From Nitrococcus mobilis Nb-231 (GTDB taxonomy: Bacteria; Pseudomonadota; Gammaproteobacteria; Nitrococcales; Nitrococcaceae), in contig NZ_CH672427.1 of assembly GCF_000153205.1 (NCBI RefSeq), positions 1,962,541 through 2,026,540 of the forward strand: 64,000 bases of DNA. The letters run 5' to 3'. Numbering within the stretch: position 1 is the first letter of the stretch; every line of letters begins with the position of its first letter. This document shows, piece by piece, positions 8,368-17,412 of the stretch. The notes under the pieces are model-generated. The model saw only the letters and a program-made list of their open reading frames with translations, was not told the DNA's origin and made no database searches. The translations under genes and the position numbers were made by a program.

Positions 8368-10206
8368 ATGTTCATCCGCCGCACCCAGACCCGCAGCACG
8401 GCCACCGGCGAGTCGTATGTCACGTATCGTCTGGTGCGCTCCGAGCGGCGCGCCGGTAAGGTCCGCCAGCGCACCCTGTTGAACCTGGGGCGGCACTTCC
8501 CAGTGGCGCAGGCACACTGGTCGGCGTTGTGTGCGCGCATCGAGCAACGGCTCAGCGGCCAGGCGGCGCTGTTCGACGAGGAGGGGAAGGGCCTCCCGCT
8601 CGCCGTCGAGCGCCAGGCCGAGCGTATTGCGGCGCGGCTGCTCGCCGAGCAGGGCGGTACGCCGGCACCGGCCGATGCTGGCGGTGTACCCGGCGGTGGG
8701 GGTGACGTGCAGTCGGTGGACGTGGACTCGCTCTCACTGGTGCGCCCGCGCTCGGTGGGCGTCGAGCAGCTCGCCCTGTGGGCGCTGCGCCAGGCGGGCT
8801 TGGAGGAGCAGCTCCAAGCGCTGGGGCTGACCGGCCCGCAACGTGCGGCGGCGCTGGGGCTGATCGTTGCCCGCATGGCCGCCCCGGGCTCGGAGCGGGC
8901 GACGTATCAGTGGCTCGCCCGGCGCAGCGGCCTCGGCGAGCTGCTGGAGGTGGACTTCGAGGCGATGAGCCCGATGCAGCTCTACCGTACCTCCGATATC
9001 CTGCTGCGCCACCGCGCGGCCCTCGAAGGGCATCTGTTCGCCCGGGTGAGCGATCTGTTCGCGCTCGCCCCGACAATCACGCTCTACGATCTGACCAACA
9101 CTTACTTCGAGGGCGAGGCACCGGTCAATCCGGCCGCGCGCCACGGCCACTCCAAGGAGCGGCGCAGCGACTGCCCGCTGCTCACCCTGGCGCTGGTGCT
9201 CGATGCCTGCGGCTTTGTGCGCCGCTCGCGGGTCTTCGCTGGCAATGCGGCCGAGGGGCAGACCCTCCAGGGGATGCTCACCGGCCTCGCGGCGCCCGCC
9301 GGCGCGCTTGTGGTCATGGACCGCGGGGTGGCCACCGAGGCCAACCTCGCCTGGCTGGCCGAGCAGGGCTACCGCTATCTGGTGGTCAGCCGCGAGCGCC
9401 GCCGCGCGGTCGATTTTAAAGAGGCCATCACCCTCGACAACGCCGGCGGGCAGGCCGTGGAGCTACTCAAAGTGCCCTCGGCCGATGGCCAGGGGGTGCG
9501 CCTGTATTGTCGCTCCGAGGGCCGCGTGCGCAAGGAGCAAGCGATCGCCGGACGCCTGATGGACCGCTTCGAGGCTGGGCTCGACAAGCTTGCGACCGGA
9601 CTCAGCCGGCGGGGCACCACCAAGCGCATCGACAAGCTCTGGGAGCGCATCGGGCGGCTCAAGGAGAAAAGCCGCGGCCTCGGCCAGCACTACCACATTG
9701 AAGTGATCGCCGGTGACAGCGGCGAGCGCGCCCGTGCGATCCACTGGCAGCGCCTGCCCGTGAAAGGCTCTCTGGTCACCGAGCCGGGCGTCTATTGCCT
9801 GCGCAGCAACGAGACCGGCTGGGACGAGAAGACAATGTGGCGCACCTACATCATGCTCACCGACCTTGAGGCGGTCTTCCGAAGCCTGAAATCGGAGCTC
9901 GGCCTGCGCCCGATCTTCCATCACAAGGAAGAGCGCGCCGAGGGGCACCTGTTCATCACCGTGCTCGCCTATCAGTTCGTCCAGCTCATCCGCCACTGCC
10001 TCGCCGCCCACGGCATCTGCGAGCGTTGGAGCACGCTACGCGATACCCTCGCCGGCCAGTGCCGGGTCACCGCCACGTTCAACCGCGGCGATGGCCGCAC
10101 CCTGCACGTGCGCAAGGCCACCCGCGCCGAGCCCGATCAGGCGCGAATCTATCAGGCCCTCGGGGCCGATCCCGCCCCGGGCGGCGTGCAGAAAACAATC
10201 GTGTGA
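8368..10206 (+). CDS. IS1634-family transposase, copy 1
   Basis: This is a 612-aa DDE transposase. The catalytic aspartates are in TLYDLTNTYFEG (~residue 238) and LVVMDRGVATEANL (~317), and the catalytic glutamate is in LTDLEAVFRSLKSELGLRP (~505). The start MFIRRTQTRS is typical of the family; in-frame codons upstream of 8368 lie in the element's left non-coding end. The length fits the family. It appears intact and may be active. Against copy 2 it differs by a few substitutions and by the indel cluster in copy 2. Confidence 0.93.
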   Translation: MFIRRTQTRSTATGESYVTYRLVRSERRAGKVRQRTLLNLGRHFPVAQAHWSALCARIEQRLSGQAALFDEEGKGLPLAVERQAERIAARLLAEQGGTPAPADAGGVPGGGGDVQSVDVDSLSLVRPRSVGVEQLALWALRQAGLEEQLQALGLTGPQRAAALGLIVARMAAPGSERATYQWLARRSGLGELLEVDFEAMSPMQLYRTSDILLRHRAALEGHLFARVSDLFALAPTITLYDLTNTYFEGEAPVNPAARHGHSKERRSDCPLLTLALVLDACGFVRRSRVFAGNAAEGQTLQGMLTGLAAPAGALVVMDRGVATEANLAWLAEQGYRYLVVSRERRRAVDFKEAITLDNAGGQAVELLKVPSADGQGVRLYCRSEGRVRKEQAIAGRLMDRFEAGLDKLATGLSRRGTTKRIDKLWERIGRLKEKSRGLGQHYHIEVIAGDSGERARAIHWQRLPVKGSLVTEPGVYCLRSNETGWDEKTMWRTYIMLTDLEAVFRSLKSELGLRPIFHHKEERAEGHLFITVLAYQFVQLIRHCLAAHGICERWSTLRDTLAGQCRVTATFNRGDGRTLHVRKATRAEPDQARIYQALGADPAPGGVQKTIV

Positions 10207-10466
10207 GCCCGCTGATTTATAAAATGAACGTAATGTAGTGCCACTCGCCGCCGCGGCCGATCTTAACTCTCTGAGTATCGCGAAGTTATTTTTGGGGACG
10301 TTAAACTTGGGTTAACGCTCTCTGCCTGATTTCGGGCTGATTTGGGCGTGTATGCGAAGAGAAGTTATTGATTCGTATAATGGCGAGGGTGGCGCGCTGG
10401 ATGTGGTGCCATAATATTTATTGTTATCCCTTGTGCGGAGCGCCCGCCCACGCTAGCCTCGCGGGC

Positions 10467-12299
10467 ATGTTCATCCGCCGCACCCAGACCCGCAGCACGG
10501 CCACCGGCGAGTCGTATGTCACGTATCGTCTGGTGCGCTCCGAGCAGCGCGCCGGTAAGGTCCGCCAGCGCACCCTGTTGAACCTGGGGCGGCACTTCCC
10601 AGTGGCGCAGGCACACTGGTCGGCGTTGTGTGCGCGCATCGAGCAACGGCTCAGCGGCCAGGCGGCGCTGTTCGACGAGGAGGGGAAGGGCCTCCCGCTC
10701 GCCGTCGAGCGCCAGGCCGAGCGTATTGCGGCGCGGCTGCTCGCCGAGCAGGGCGGTACGCCGGCACCGGCCGATGCTGGCGGTGTACCCGGCGGTGGGG
10801 GTGACGTGCAGTCGGTGGACGTGGACTCGCTCTCACTGGTGCGCCCGCGCTCGGTGGGCGTCGAGCAGCTCGCCCTGTGGGCGCTGCGCCAGGCGGGCTT
10901 GGAGGAGCAGCTCCAAGCGCTGGGGCTGACCGGCCCGCAACGTGCGGCGGCGCTGGGGCTGATCGTTGCCCGCATGGCCGCCCCGGGCTCGGAGCGGGCG
11001 ACGTATCAGTGGCTCGCCCGGCGCAGCGGCCTCGGCGAGCTGCTGGAGGTGGACTTCGAGGCGATGAGCCCGATGCAGCTCTACCGTACCTCCGATATCC
11101 TGCTGCGCCACCGCGCGGCCCTCGAAGGGCATCTGTTCGCCCGGGTGAGCGATCTGTTCGCGCTCGCCCCGACAATCACGCTCTACGATCTGACCAACAC
11201 TTACTTCGAGGGCGAGGCACCGGTCATCCGGCGCGCGCACGGCACTCCAAGGAGCGGCGCAGCGACTGCCCGCTGCTCACCTGGCGCTGGTGCTCGATGC
11301 TGCGGCTTTGTGCGCCGCTCGCGGGTCTTCGCTGGCAATGCGGCCGAGGCGCAGACCCTCCAGGGGATGCTCACCGGCCTCGCGGCGCCCGCCGGCGCGC
11401 TTGTGGTCATGGACCGCGGGGTGGCCACCGAGGCCAACCTCGCCTGGCTGGCCGAGCAGGGCTACCGCTATCTGGTGGTCAGCCGCGAGCGCCGCCGCGC
11501 GGTCGATTTTAAAGAGGCCATCACCCTCGACAACGCCGGCGGGCAGGCCGTGGAGCTACTCAAAGTGCCCTTGGCCGATGGCCAGGGGGTGCGCCTGTAT
11601 TGTCGCTCCGAGGGCCGCGTGCGCAAGGAGCAAGCGATCGCCGGACGCCTGATGGACCGCTTCGAGGCTGGGCTCGACAAGCTTGCGACCGGACTCAGCC
11701 GGCGGGGCACCACCAAGCGCATCGACAAGCTCTGGGAGCGCATCGGGCGGCTCAAGGAGAAAAGCCGCGGCCTCGGCCAGCACTACCACATTGAAGTGAT
11801 CGCCGGTGACAGCGGCGAGCGCGCCCGTGCGATCCACTGGCAGCGCCTGCCCGTGAAAGGCTCTCTGGTCACCGAGCCGGGCGTCTATTGCCTGCGCAGC
11901 AACGAGACCGGCTGGGACGAGAAGACAATGTGGCGCACCTACATCATGCTCACCGACCTTGAGGCGGTCTTCCGAAGCCTGAAATCGGAGCTCGGCCTGC
12001 GCCCGATCTTCCATCACAAGGAAGAGCGCGCCGAGGGGCACCTGTTCATCACCGTGCTCGCCTATCAGTTCGTCCAGCTCATCCGCCACCGCCTCGCCGC
12101 CCACGGCATCTGCGAGCGTTGGAGCACGCTACGCGATACCCTCGCCGGCCGGTGCCGGGTCACCGCCACGTTCAACCGCGGCGATGGCCGCACCCTGCAC
12201 GTGCGCAAGGCCACCCGCGCCGAGCCCGATCAGGCGCGAATCTATCAGGCCCTCGGGGCCGATCCCGCCCCGGGCGGCGTGCAGAAAACAATCGTGTGA
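10467..12299 (+). CDS. IS1634-family transposase, copy 2 (internally garbled)
   Basis: This copy has 610 aa, two codons shorter than copy 1. Between 11224 and 11315 it lacks six single bases, each from a run of two or three identical bases (AA to A, CC to C, CCC to CC). The reading frame is lost and then restored, so residues after EGEAPV and up to GFVRRSRV are scrambled. The scrambled stretch falls between the first and second catalytic aspartates. If real, the protein is probably inactive. The pattern also fits undercalled short homopolymers in a repeat that was hard to assemble. The rest matches copy 1 almost perfectly. Confidence 0.8.
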   Translation: MFIRRTQTRSTATGESYVTYRLVRSEQRAGKVRQRTLLNLGRHFPVAQAHWSALCARIEQRLSGQAALFDEEGKGLPLAVERQAERIAARLLAEQGGTPAPADAGGVPGGGGDVQSVDVDSLSLVRPRSVGVEQLALWALRQAGLEEQLQALGLTGPQRAAALGLIVARMAAPGSERATYQWLARRSGLGELLEVDFEAMSPMQLYRTSDILLRHRAALEGHLFARVSDLFALAPTITLYDLTNTYFEGEAPVIRRAHGTPRSGAATARCSPGAGARCCGFVRRSRVFAGNAAEAQTLQGMLTGLAAPAGALVVMDRGVATEANLAWLAEQGYRYLVVSRERRRAVDFKEAITLDNAGGQAVELLKVPLADGQGVRLYCRSEGRVRKEQAIAGRLMDRFEAGLDKLATGLSRRGTTKRIDKLWERIGRLKEKSRGLGQHYHIEVIAGDSGERARAIHWQRLPVKGSLVTEPGVYCLRSNETGWDEKTMWRTYIMLTDLEAVFRSLKSELGLRPIFHHKEERAEGHLFITVLAYQFVQLIRHRLAAHGICERWSTLRDTLAGRCRVTATFNRGDGRTLHVRKATRAEPDQARIYQALGADPAPGGVQKTIV

Positions 12300-13500
12300 G
12301 CCCGCTGATTTATAAAATGAACGTAATGTAGTGCCACTCGCCGCCGCGGCCGATCTTAACTCTCTGAGTATCGGGAAGTTATTTTTGGGGACGTTAAACT
12401 TGGGCCAGCGCCGAGCTTGCCCGACTGACCCAGAACCTGGCACGACGCATCGGCCGTTTCCTGGAGCGCCAGGACTTGTTGGAACGCGATGCGGAGAACA
12501 GCTATCTGGCTGGCGACGCGCTCGAAGCCGGCCCGATGGAACAGCTCCTGGGTTCGTCGATCACCTACCGCATCGCCGTCGGGCCGCAGCAGGGTCGCAA
12601 GGTGTTCACGCTACAGACGCTGCCGGCGTGTGAGGAGCCGTTCGATGCCGGGGTTGGCAAGGTGGCGGGGTTCTCACTGCACGCTGGTGTGGCGGCGCGG
12701 GCGGATCAACGCCAGAAGCTCGAGCGGTTGTGTAGGTATATCAGCCGTCCGGCTATCTCGGAAAAGCGCCTGTCGCTCGCGCCGAACGGCAACGTCCGGT
12801 ACCAGCTGAAGACGCCGTACCGTGACGGCACAACGCACGTCATGTTCGAGCCACTGGACTTCATTGCGCGGGTGACACCGGGCAAGCGGGGCAAGGGAGG
12901 CCGGCATGCCACGACCGCGGATCCGGAGGAGCGGACAGCGGCCGAACGCCGCGCCGCGATGACCTGGGCGCAGCGCCTGAAGCGGGTGTTCGGGATCGAT
13001 ATTGACAAATCGGCAGGACAGCCGATTTGCACAGCCGTAGGCTACCGTGAAGCGGTCGGGCACAGGGATGTGCCCGATGAAACCTGCCCGACCTGCGGCG
13101 GAGCGATGAGGATCATCGCGTGCATCGAGGATCCGGAGATCATCGAGAAGATACTCGCTCACCTGGATGCGCACGTGACTGAGCCGGAAGCCACCAGGCG
13201 GCCGCCGTGCCGAGCGCCACCGCAGCGGGGGTTGTTCGACGAGACGGGGTGATTCCAGGATGACTTCGTTTGGGCTGTGCCATCAGCGGCGCGGCATCAG
13301 CGTTGCCTGTCCACAAAACCGACGGGAGGGGGAGGAATGCGCCGGCGAGGCTGTTGCTGGTGCGGATTCGGGAGGGCGTGACGCCGATCTGCACGCTGAT
13401 GGGCGAGCCGGAGCGGCCTGCCGACAGCAAGTGCCGACGCCGATCAGGCGAGACTACCCGCTGAGAGCCACCGAAAAGGTGGTTTATACTGCCTATACGC

Positions 13501-13760
13501 GTTGACCGGCTCCACCAACTGACGTTCGTTGCATATGCTGTAAAGCACACTAAAACAACTGTGCCTGGATCAGCCGCTCTGGCGGAATGGACTCTCTAGC
13601 GTGTCGCAATAGATGCTACTTAAGAGCCAGTTCAGATTCTCCAAAGCCTCATCGAGCAAGGCTCTGATTGGGCGCAGCGGGTAATCAGCTGCTACAAACG
13701 ACTCCGACCGTGCCGTTGTGAAAAAGGACTCCTGGAAAACATCTTCGCCGCGCACCGAGT
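13501..13760 (-). pseudogene. IS5-like transposase N-terminal relic
   Basis: Reading leftward from 13755, the frame gives ...YPLRPIRALLDEALENLNWL, then by a frameshift SIPPERLIQAQLF and a stop. The pattern HPLRPIRA...DEAL...SIPPERLLRA is the N-terminus of a common IS5/IS1182-type transposase. The remainder is gone; the relic ends at the IS91 right terminus at 13500, which probably truncated it. Confidence 0.65.
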
Positions 13761-14001
13761 AAAATCCTCAAAGAGTTATAATTTTCCGTAATGTATCTGG
13801 TTCAGTATTTACAGGCGACAAAATTAACAGCCTCTTTAAGTGTCGATAAAATTTACACCACCTTCATATAACAGAAGAAAATTACAATAAAAATATTATA
13901 CCCTTATGTTTTACTAGCATTAATCCAGTCTGGCCTGATTAGTGCATGCCAACCACCAAAACCACTTATAGCAGGATATCGAGAAGGACCAGACACCTCT
14001 C
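13761..14001 (+). promoter_or_regulatory. AT-rich leader of the peroxidase gene
   Basis: These 240 bases are far richer in A/T than the flanks, with runs such as AAAATTACAATAAAAATATT near 13880. No gene is seen. It most likely holds the peroxidase promoter, but I cannot assign a specific -35/-10. A GAAGGA lies about 18 nt before the chosen ATG. Confidence 0.35.
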
Positions 14002-15801
14002 ATGCTGATTGCACGACAGCTTCGAAAAGCCAGTTGCCAAGTTTTGTGCTGTTTCAGTGCGCTGTGCACACTGGCATTGATGAGCCTGAATGCCAGTGCC
14101 GTGCAAATTCGCACTTTTGATGGCGCCGGCAATAATACAAATTATGCCTCGTTCGGGCAGGCGGGCACGCCATTGACTCGCCTGCTTGAGCCGGCCTACG
14201 CTGACTCGCAGTCCTCCCCTCGCGGCGGGGACCCCACCAGCCTGCCGAGTGCTCGGGCCATCAGCAATAGCGTTGCAAGCCAGCCCCTTTCAAAACCAAG
14301 CTCATCCGGTTTGACCAGCTGGATCTGGCAGTGGGGTCAGTTTCTTGACCATGATATTGATTTGACCGGTGCAGCAAGCCCCCATGAAAGCTTTAATATC
14401 CAGGTTCCCGCGGGCGACCCATACTTTGACCCCTTTGCCACCGGGACGCAGGAAATCGGGCTGGAGCGCTCTATTTATACCGTCGACAACCAGGGCGTGC
14501 GGCAGCAACTCAATCAGATTAGCGCCTATATTGACGGTTCGGGCGTGTATGGCTCTGACAGCATTCGAGCGGATTATCTGCGCACCCTGGATGGTAGCGG
14601 TAAAATGAAAACCGGCACCGCCGATAATGGCGAAATATTATTGCCCTACAATCTGGCCAACCTGGATAATGCCATGCAAGGCCCGGATGCCAGCGCCTTT
14701 TTTATCGCCGGTGATGTACGCGCCAATGAGCAGCTTGGCCTCACTGCAGTCCACACCCTGTTTGTGCGCGAACACAATCGCCTCGCCGACCAGCTGAGCG
14801 ACAGACTGGCTCCATCGAACGCCGACCCGGCTGACCCGCTGCTGGCAATTCTGCGTGATCAAGCGATTGCGACAGCGGACAACGGTATCGACAACCAAGG
14901 CGATTTCATCTATTACGCCGCCCGTAAAGTGGTGGGCGCACAAATTCAAAAAATCACCTACAACGAATTTGTACCTGTCTTACTTGGCAACGATGCACTG
15001 GACGCCTATTCCGCTTATGACGAAAGTATCAACCCCGGCATCAGCAATGCCTTTTCCACCGCGGCTTATCGCGTCGGTCATACCATGCTGCCGTCGCAGT
15101 TGATGCGCAGCCATGATCTGGATGCAGCAAATGCCACAGCGACCCCATTAAAGGATGCCTTCTTCAATCCTGCGGACATTCAGACCAACGGCATCGATTC
15201 ACTGCTACTCGGCCTGATGGTTCAGCCTGCAGAGGAAATTGACAGCTTTATTATTGATGATGTCAGGAATTTTCTGTTTGGCCCTCCCGGAGCCGGTGGT
15301 TTTGACCTGGCCGCTCTGAATATCCAAAGGGGGCGGGATCACGGTTTACCGGGATATAACCAGGCACGATTGGAACTGGGTTTGACCGCCCGGGAATCCT
15401 TTTTGGACATGACTGACGGCGATCAGTTGCTGGCAGAAGCTTTCAGCTCTCTGTACAGCTCGATCGATGAGGTTGACCTCTGGGCAGGTGGGCTGGCAGA
15501 AGCGCACTATAACGGCGGGCTGGTAGGTGAAACTTTTGCCTATATCATCAAAGATCAGTTCACCCGTACTCGGGATGGCGACCGCTTTTTCTTCATGAAC
15601 CCGGATGAAATGACCGAGTTACTGTTGATTGATCCTCTGTTTATGCGCGATACCAGCCTGGGCAATATAATCGAGCGTAATATTGCTTATGTAGGCATGC
15701 CCGACAATATGTTCGTAACAGCTTATGTGGCCACACCCGGTTCATTACTACTGATCCTTGCCGGCTTGGGCGGCTTGCTGGTAACACGCATCAGGAGTTG
15801 A
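14002..15801 (+). CDS. Secreted animal-type haem peroxidase with PEP-CTERM-like tail
   Basis: This is a 599-aa animal haem peroxidase (peroxidasin/lactoperoxidase superfamily). A signal peptide precedes about residue 33 (hydrophobic CTLALMSLNASA). The distal-histidine/calcium motif is WGQFLDHDID (His117). A middle helix carries LTAVHTLFVREHNRLAD, and the proximal histidine is in AAYRVGHTMLPS (His360). NIQRGRDHGLPGYN is a conserved late motif. The last ~25 residues (TPGSLLLILAGLGGLLVTRI) look like a PEP-CTERM sorting tail: Pro-containing lead, hydrophobic helix, basic end. It would act outside the inner membrane, oxidising halides or phenolics with H2O2. Its base composition is AT-richer than its neighbours, which fits recent transfer. 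Confidence 0.92.
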   Translation: MLIARQLRKASCQVLCCFSALCTLALMSLNASAVQIRTFDGAGNNTNYASFGQAGTPLTRLLEPAYADSQSSPRGGDPTSLPSARAISNSVASQPLSKPSSSGLTSWIWQWGQFLDHDIDLTGAASPHESFNIQVPAGDPYFDPFATGTQEIGLERSIYTVDNQGVRQQLNQISAYIDGSGVYGSDSIRADYLRTLDGSGKMKTGTADNGEILLPYNLANLDNAMQGPDASAFFIAGDVRANEQLGLTAVHTLFVREHNRLADQLSDRLAPSNADPADPLLAILRDQAIATADNGIDNQGDFIYYAARKVVGAQIQKITYNEFVPVLLGNDALDAYSAYDESINPGISNAFSTAAYRVGHTMLPSQLMRSHDLDAANATATPLKDAFFNPADIQTNGIDSLLLGLMVQPAEEIDSFIIDDVRNFLFGPPGAGGFDLAALNIQRGRDHGLPGYNQARLELGLTARESFLDMTDGDQLLAEAFSSLYSSIDEVDLWAGGLAEAHYNGGLVGETFAYIIKDQFTRTRDGDRFFFMNPDEMTELLLIDPLFMRDTSLGNIIERNIAYVGMPDNMFVTAYVATPGSLLLILAGLGGLLVTRIRS

Positions 15802-15991
15802 AGGCGTGAGGCGAGAACACAATGGCAATCAGCAGCGCTAAATAGAGCCCCGTGCCCGTGCTCTCCTCAATCAGCACATCATCTGCCGTCAACCCCTTCC
15901 ACACGGCATAACCGGCAACCAGAGCAGCCAGTTACAGCACAGCAAAAGGGCTGCCATGAGTTTTCTGCACCTTGTCGGCCGGCTGCCTCAT
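15791..15991 (-). pseudogene. Small membrane-protein gene with an in-frame stop (candidate)
   Basis: On the minus strand an ATG at 15991 opens 66 codons, broken only by TAA at codon 20 (15932-15934). It encodes MRQPADKVQKTHGSPFAVL, stop, LAALVAGYAVWKGL and then a second hydrophobic stretch YLALLIAIVFS. This resembles a short two-helix membrane protein that lost one Gln codon. It overlaps the convergent peroxidase stop by 11 bp. The family is unknown. Confidence 0.35.
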
Positions 15992-16068
15992 GGATTGAGG
16001 CGCCAGCGGATTTACCGGCAAAGTAGTCTGCAATTTCCGCCTGCTAAAATTCAGCAATAAGAGCGTCT

Positions 16069-16725
16069 TCAGAGGCTCTTCAATTCCACGGGCGCCCTGT
16101 CCGGCTTGGCGTAGGCCATACGCCGCGGGCGCTTCACGCTGTGGTAGGCATCGAGACCGCTGATGGCAACGCTACCGGCACCGGCGATGTCAATCGAACC
16201 ATCCTCGGCAACCGTCTCATCGGGTAGCAGCAGATGCAGTATCTCGCCAATCACCAAATGGGTGCCATTGAGTCTGATAGGCAAATGTTCTCTGAGCTGC
16301 AGACCCATGGCAATGGCCGACTGCTCGACAAAGGGTGCGGTGAAACCCTTCATCCAGCGCTCTTGCAACCCGGTGGCAACAAATTCGGACACTTGTCGCG
16401 GGTAGCGCGCTGATGTCTGGTGCGCCTGATCAATGAAACTTTCATGCACATGATTAATGGTGTAATAGCCCACCTGCAGAATGTTATGCAAGGTATGGCG
16501 GTCACCCTGATCCGGCCGGATGATCAGGCCCAGCAAGGGCGGATTGGCGCCCACATGCACCACTGAGCTCATAATCGCCAGATTACTGTGGCCGTCGACA
16601 TCCGCCGTGCCAATCAGGTTGGCAGCCTTGAAGCCGCTCAGGCAATTGATTAAATTTGCCCTGTATGCCCTGTAGCGGCGCTCCATGTCGGCGATGTCAA
16701 CTCGATTCAAATACATTTTCGGCAA
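16069..16725 (-). CDS. Flavin-reductase-like (DIM6/NTAB) flavoprotein
   Basis: This is a 218-aa protein with the split-barrel FMN-binding fold: residues ~35-60 (LIGTADVDGHSNLAIMSSVVHVGANPP) give the phosphate-binding strand, and LRLNGTHLVIGEILHL follows near 150. Relatives reduce flavins with NAD(P)H or serve as small FMN oxidoreductases. It is the last gene of a three-gene minus-strand operon with the SDR and a conserved unknown protein (10-bp gap to the SDR). An internal Met four residues in could also be the start. The substrate is not predictable. Confidence 0.78.
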   Translation of the reverse strand: MPKMYLNRVDIADMERRYRAYRANLINCLSGFKAANLIGTADVDGHSNLAIMSSVVHVGANPPLLGLIIRPDQGDRHTLHNILQVGYYTINHVHESFIDQAHQTSARYPRQVSEFVATGLQERWMKGFTAPFVEQSAIAMGLQLREHLPIRLNGTHLVIGEILHLLLPDETVAEDGSIDIAGAGSVAISGLDAYHSVKRPRRMAYAKPDRAPVELKSL

Positions 16726-16734
16726 TTCCTTGTT

Positions 16735-17412
16735 TTACCAGGGCAGTTTTGAGCCATTCCAGGACCAGAAACAGCCGCTTTCCTGCGGTGTCAGTTTATC
16801 CAGGGTATTGAGCATGTGGGCCGCCGGCACATTGGCCTGAAAGAGTTTGGACAACGGCGTATCAGTGGTACCCGGGTGCAGGGCCGCCACCACACAACGC
16901 GGCAGTACCCGCCGCCACTCAATACTGATGGTTTTCAGCGCCATATTGAGCGCGGCCTTGGAACAACGGTAACTGTGCCAGCCGCCGGAACGGTTTTCGG
17001 TGATCGAGCCCACCCGTGCAGAGACTGAAGCAAACACGGGCCGCTCGCTTGCCGCCAACGCCACAGCCGCGTGTTTAGCCAGTAGCAGGGTAGGCAGCGC
17101 ATTGAGTTGCATACTGAACAGAAACAGCTCTGCATTAAATTTGGCAACCGCCTTTTCCGGACTCACTCCCGCCCCTTGCAGAAAGCCTACACAATTGATC
17201 AGGTAGTCCAACTCACCCGCATCTTGCAATAAGTCCGCAATGCAGCGCTCCTGCAGAACATCCAGCTCCCGCCACAGCAGCTTGTCATGGCGAATTAGCG
17301 GTCGTCTGGTATGCCAGGTAGCCACCACCTGCTCCAAACAATCGCGTTGGCAGAGTTTGAGCGCCAGCGCGCTGCCAATGCCACCACTGCCGCCCACCAC
17401 CAGCGCTCTCAT
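16735..17412 (-). CDS. Short-chain dehydrogenase/reductase (CsgA-like)
   Basis: This is a 225-aa Rossmann-fold oxidoreductase. The dinucleotide motif GGSGGIGSALA is at residues 7-17, the NCVG segment near 73 replaces the usual NNAG, and the active-site pair is in SYRCSKAALN (Tyr and Lys near residues 147 and 151). It lacks the long C-terminal substrate lobe of larger SDRs. It overlaps the upstream gene by 4 bp (ATGA), so the two are translationally coupled. The substrate is unknown. Confidence 0.82.
   Translation of the reverse strand: MRALVVGGSGGIGSALALKLCQRDCLEQVVATWHTRRPLIRHDKLLWRELDVLQERCIADLLQDAGELDYLINCVGFLQGAGVSPEKAVAKFNAELFLFSMQLNALPTLLLAKHAAVALAASERPVFASVSARVGSITENRSGGWHSYRCSKAALNMALKTISIEWRRVLPRCVVAALHPGTTDTPLSKLFQANVPAAHMLNTLDKLTPQESGCFWSWNGSKLPW

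Larger units (their letters stand above)
8196..12404 (+). mobile_element. Two head-to-tail IS1634-family elements
   Basis: Two near-identical units, 8196-10311 and 10312-12404, share the same orientation. The outer left end is CCCATCTTTAACG and the outer right end is CGTTAAACTTGGG, imperfect inverted repeats of each other. CCAGC flanks the pair (8191-8195, 12405-12409) as a 5-bp target duplication. The outer left end carries an extra copy of CCATCTTTAA (8196-8205). At the internal junction the second unit starts at TTAACG, lacking the first 7 bases of its end. One insertion of a dimer, or unequal exchange after insertion, would explain this. Confidence 0.85.
8054..13500 (+). mobile_element. 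IS91-family element, 5'-truncated, split by an IS1634 pair
   Basis: The left part, 8054-8195, encodes the middle of the transposase, including the HUH motif (NVHFHML). The right part, 12405-13252, resumes at the exact same codon and runs to the stop, followed by the full 3' end with hairpin 13468-13482 and terminus at 13500. The interruption is the 8196-12404 IS1634 tandem, flanked by CCAGC on both sides. The right part also has an 84-bp in-frame deletion after FIAR (near 12871), relative to the copy at 18580-20157. The N-terminal third, with the zinc finger, is missing, so the copy is dead. Confidence 0.85.
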
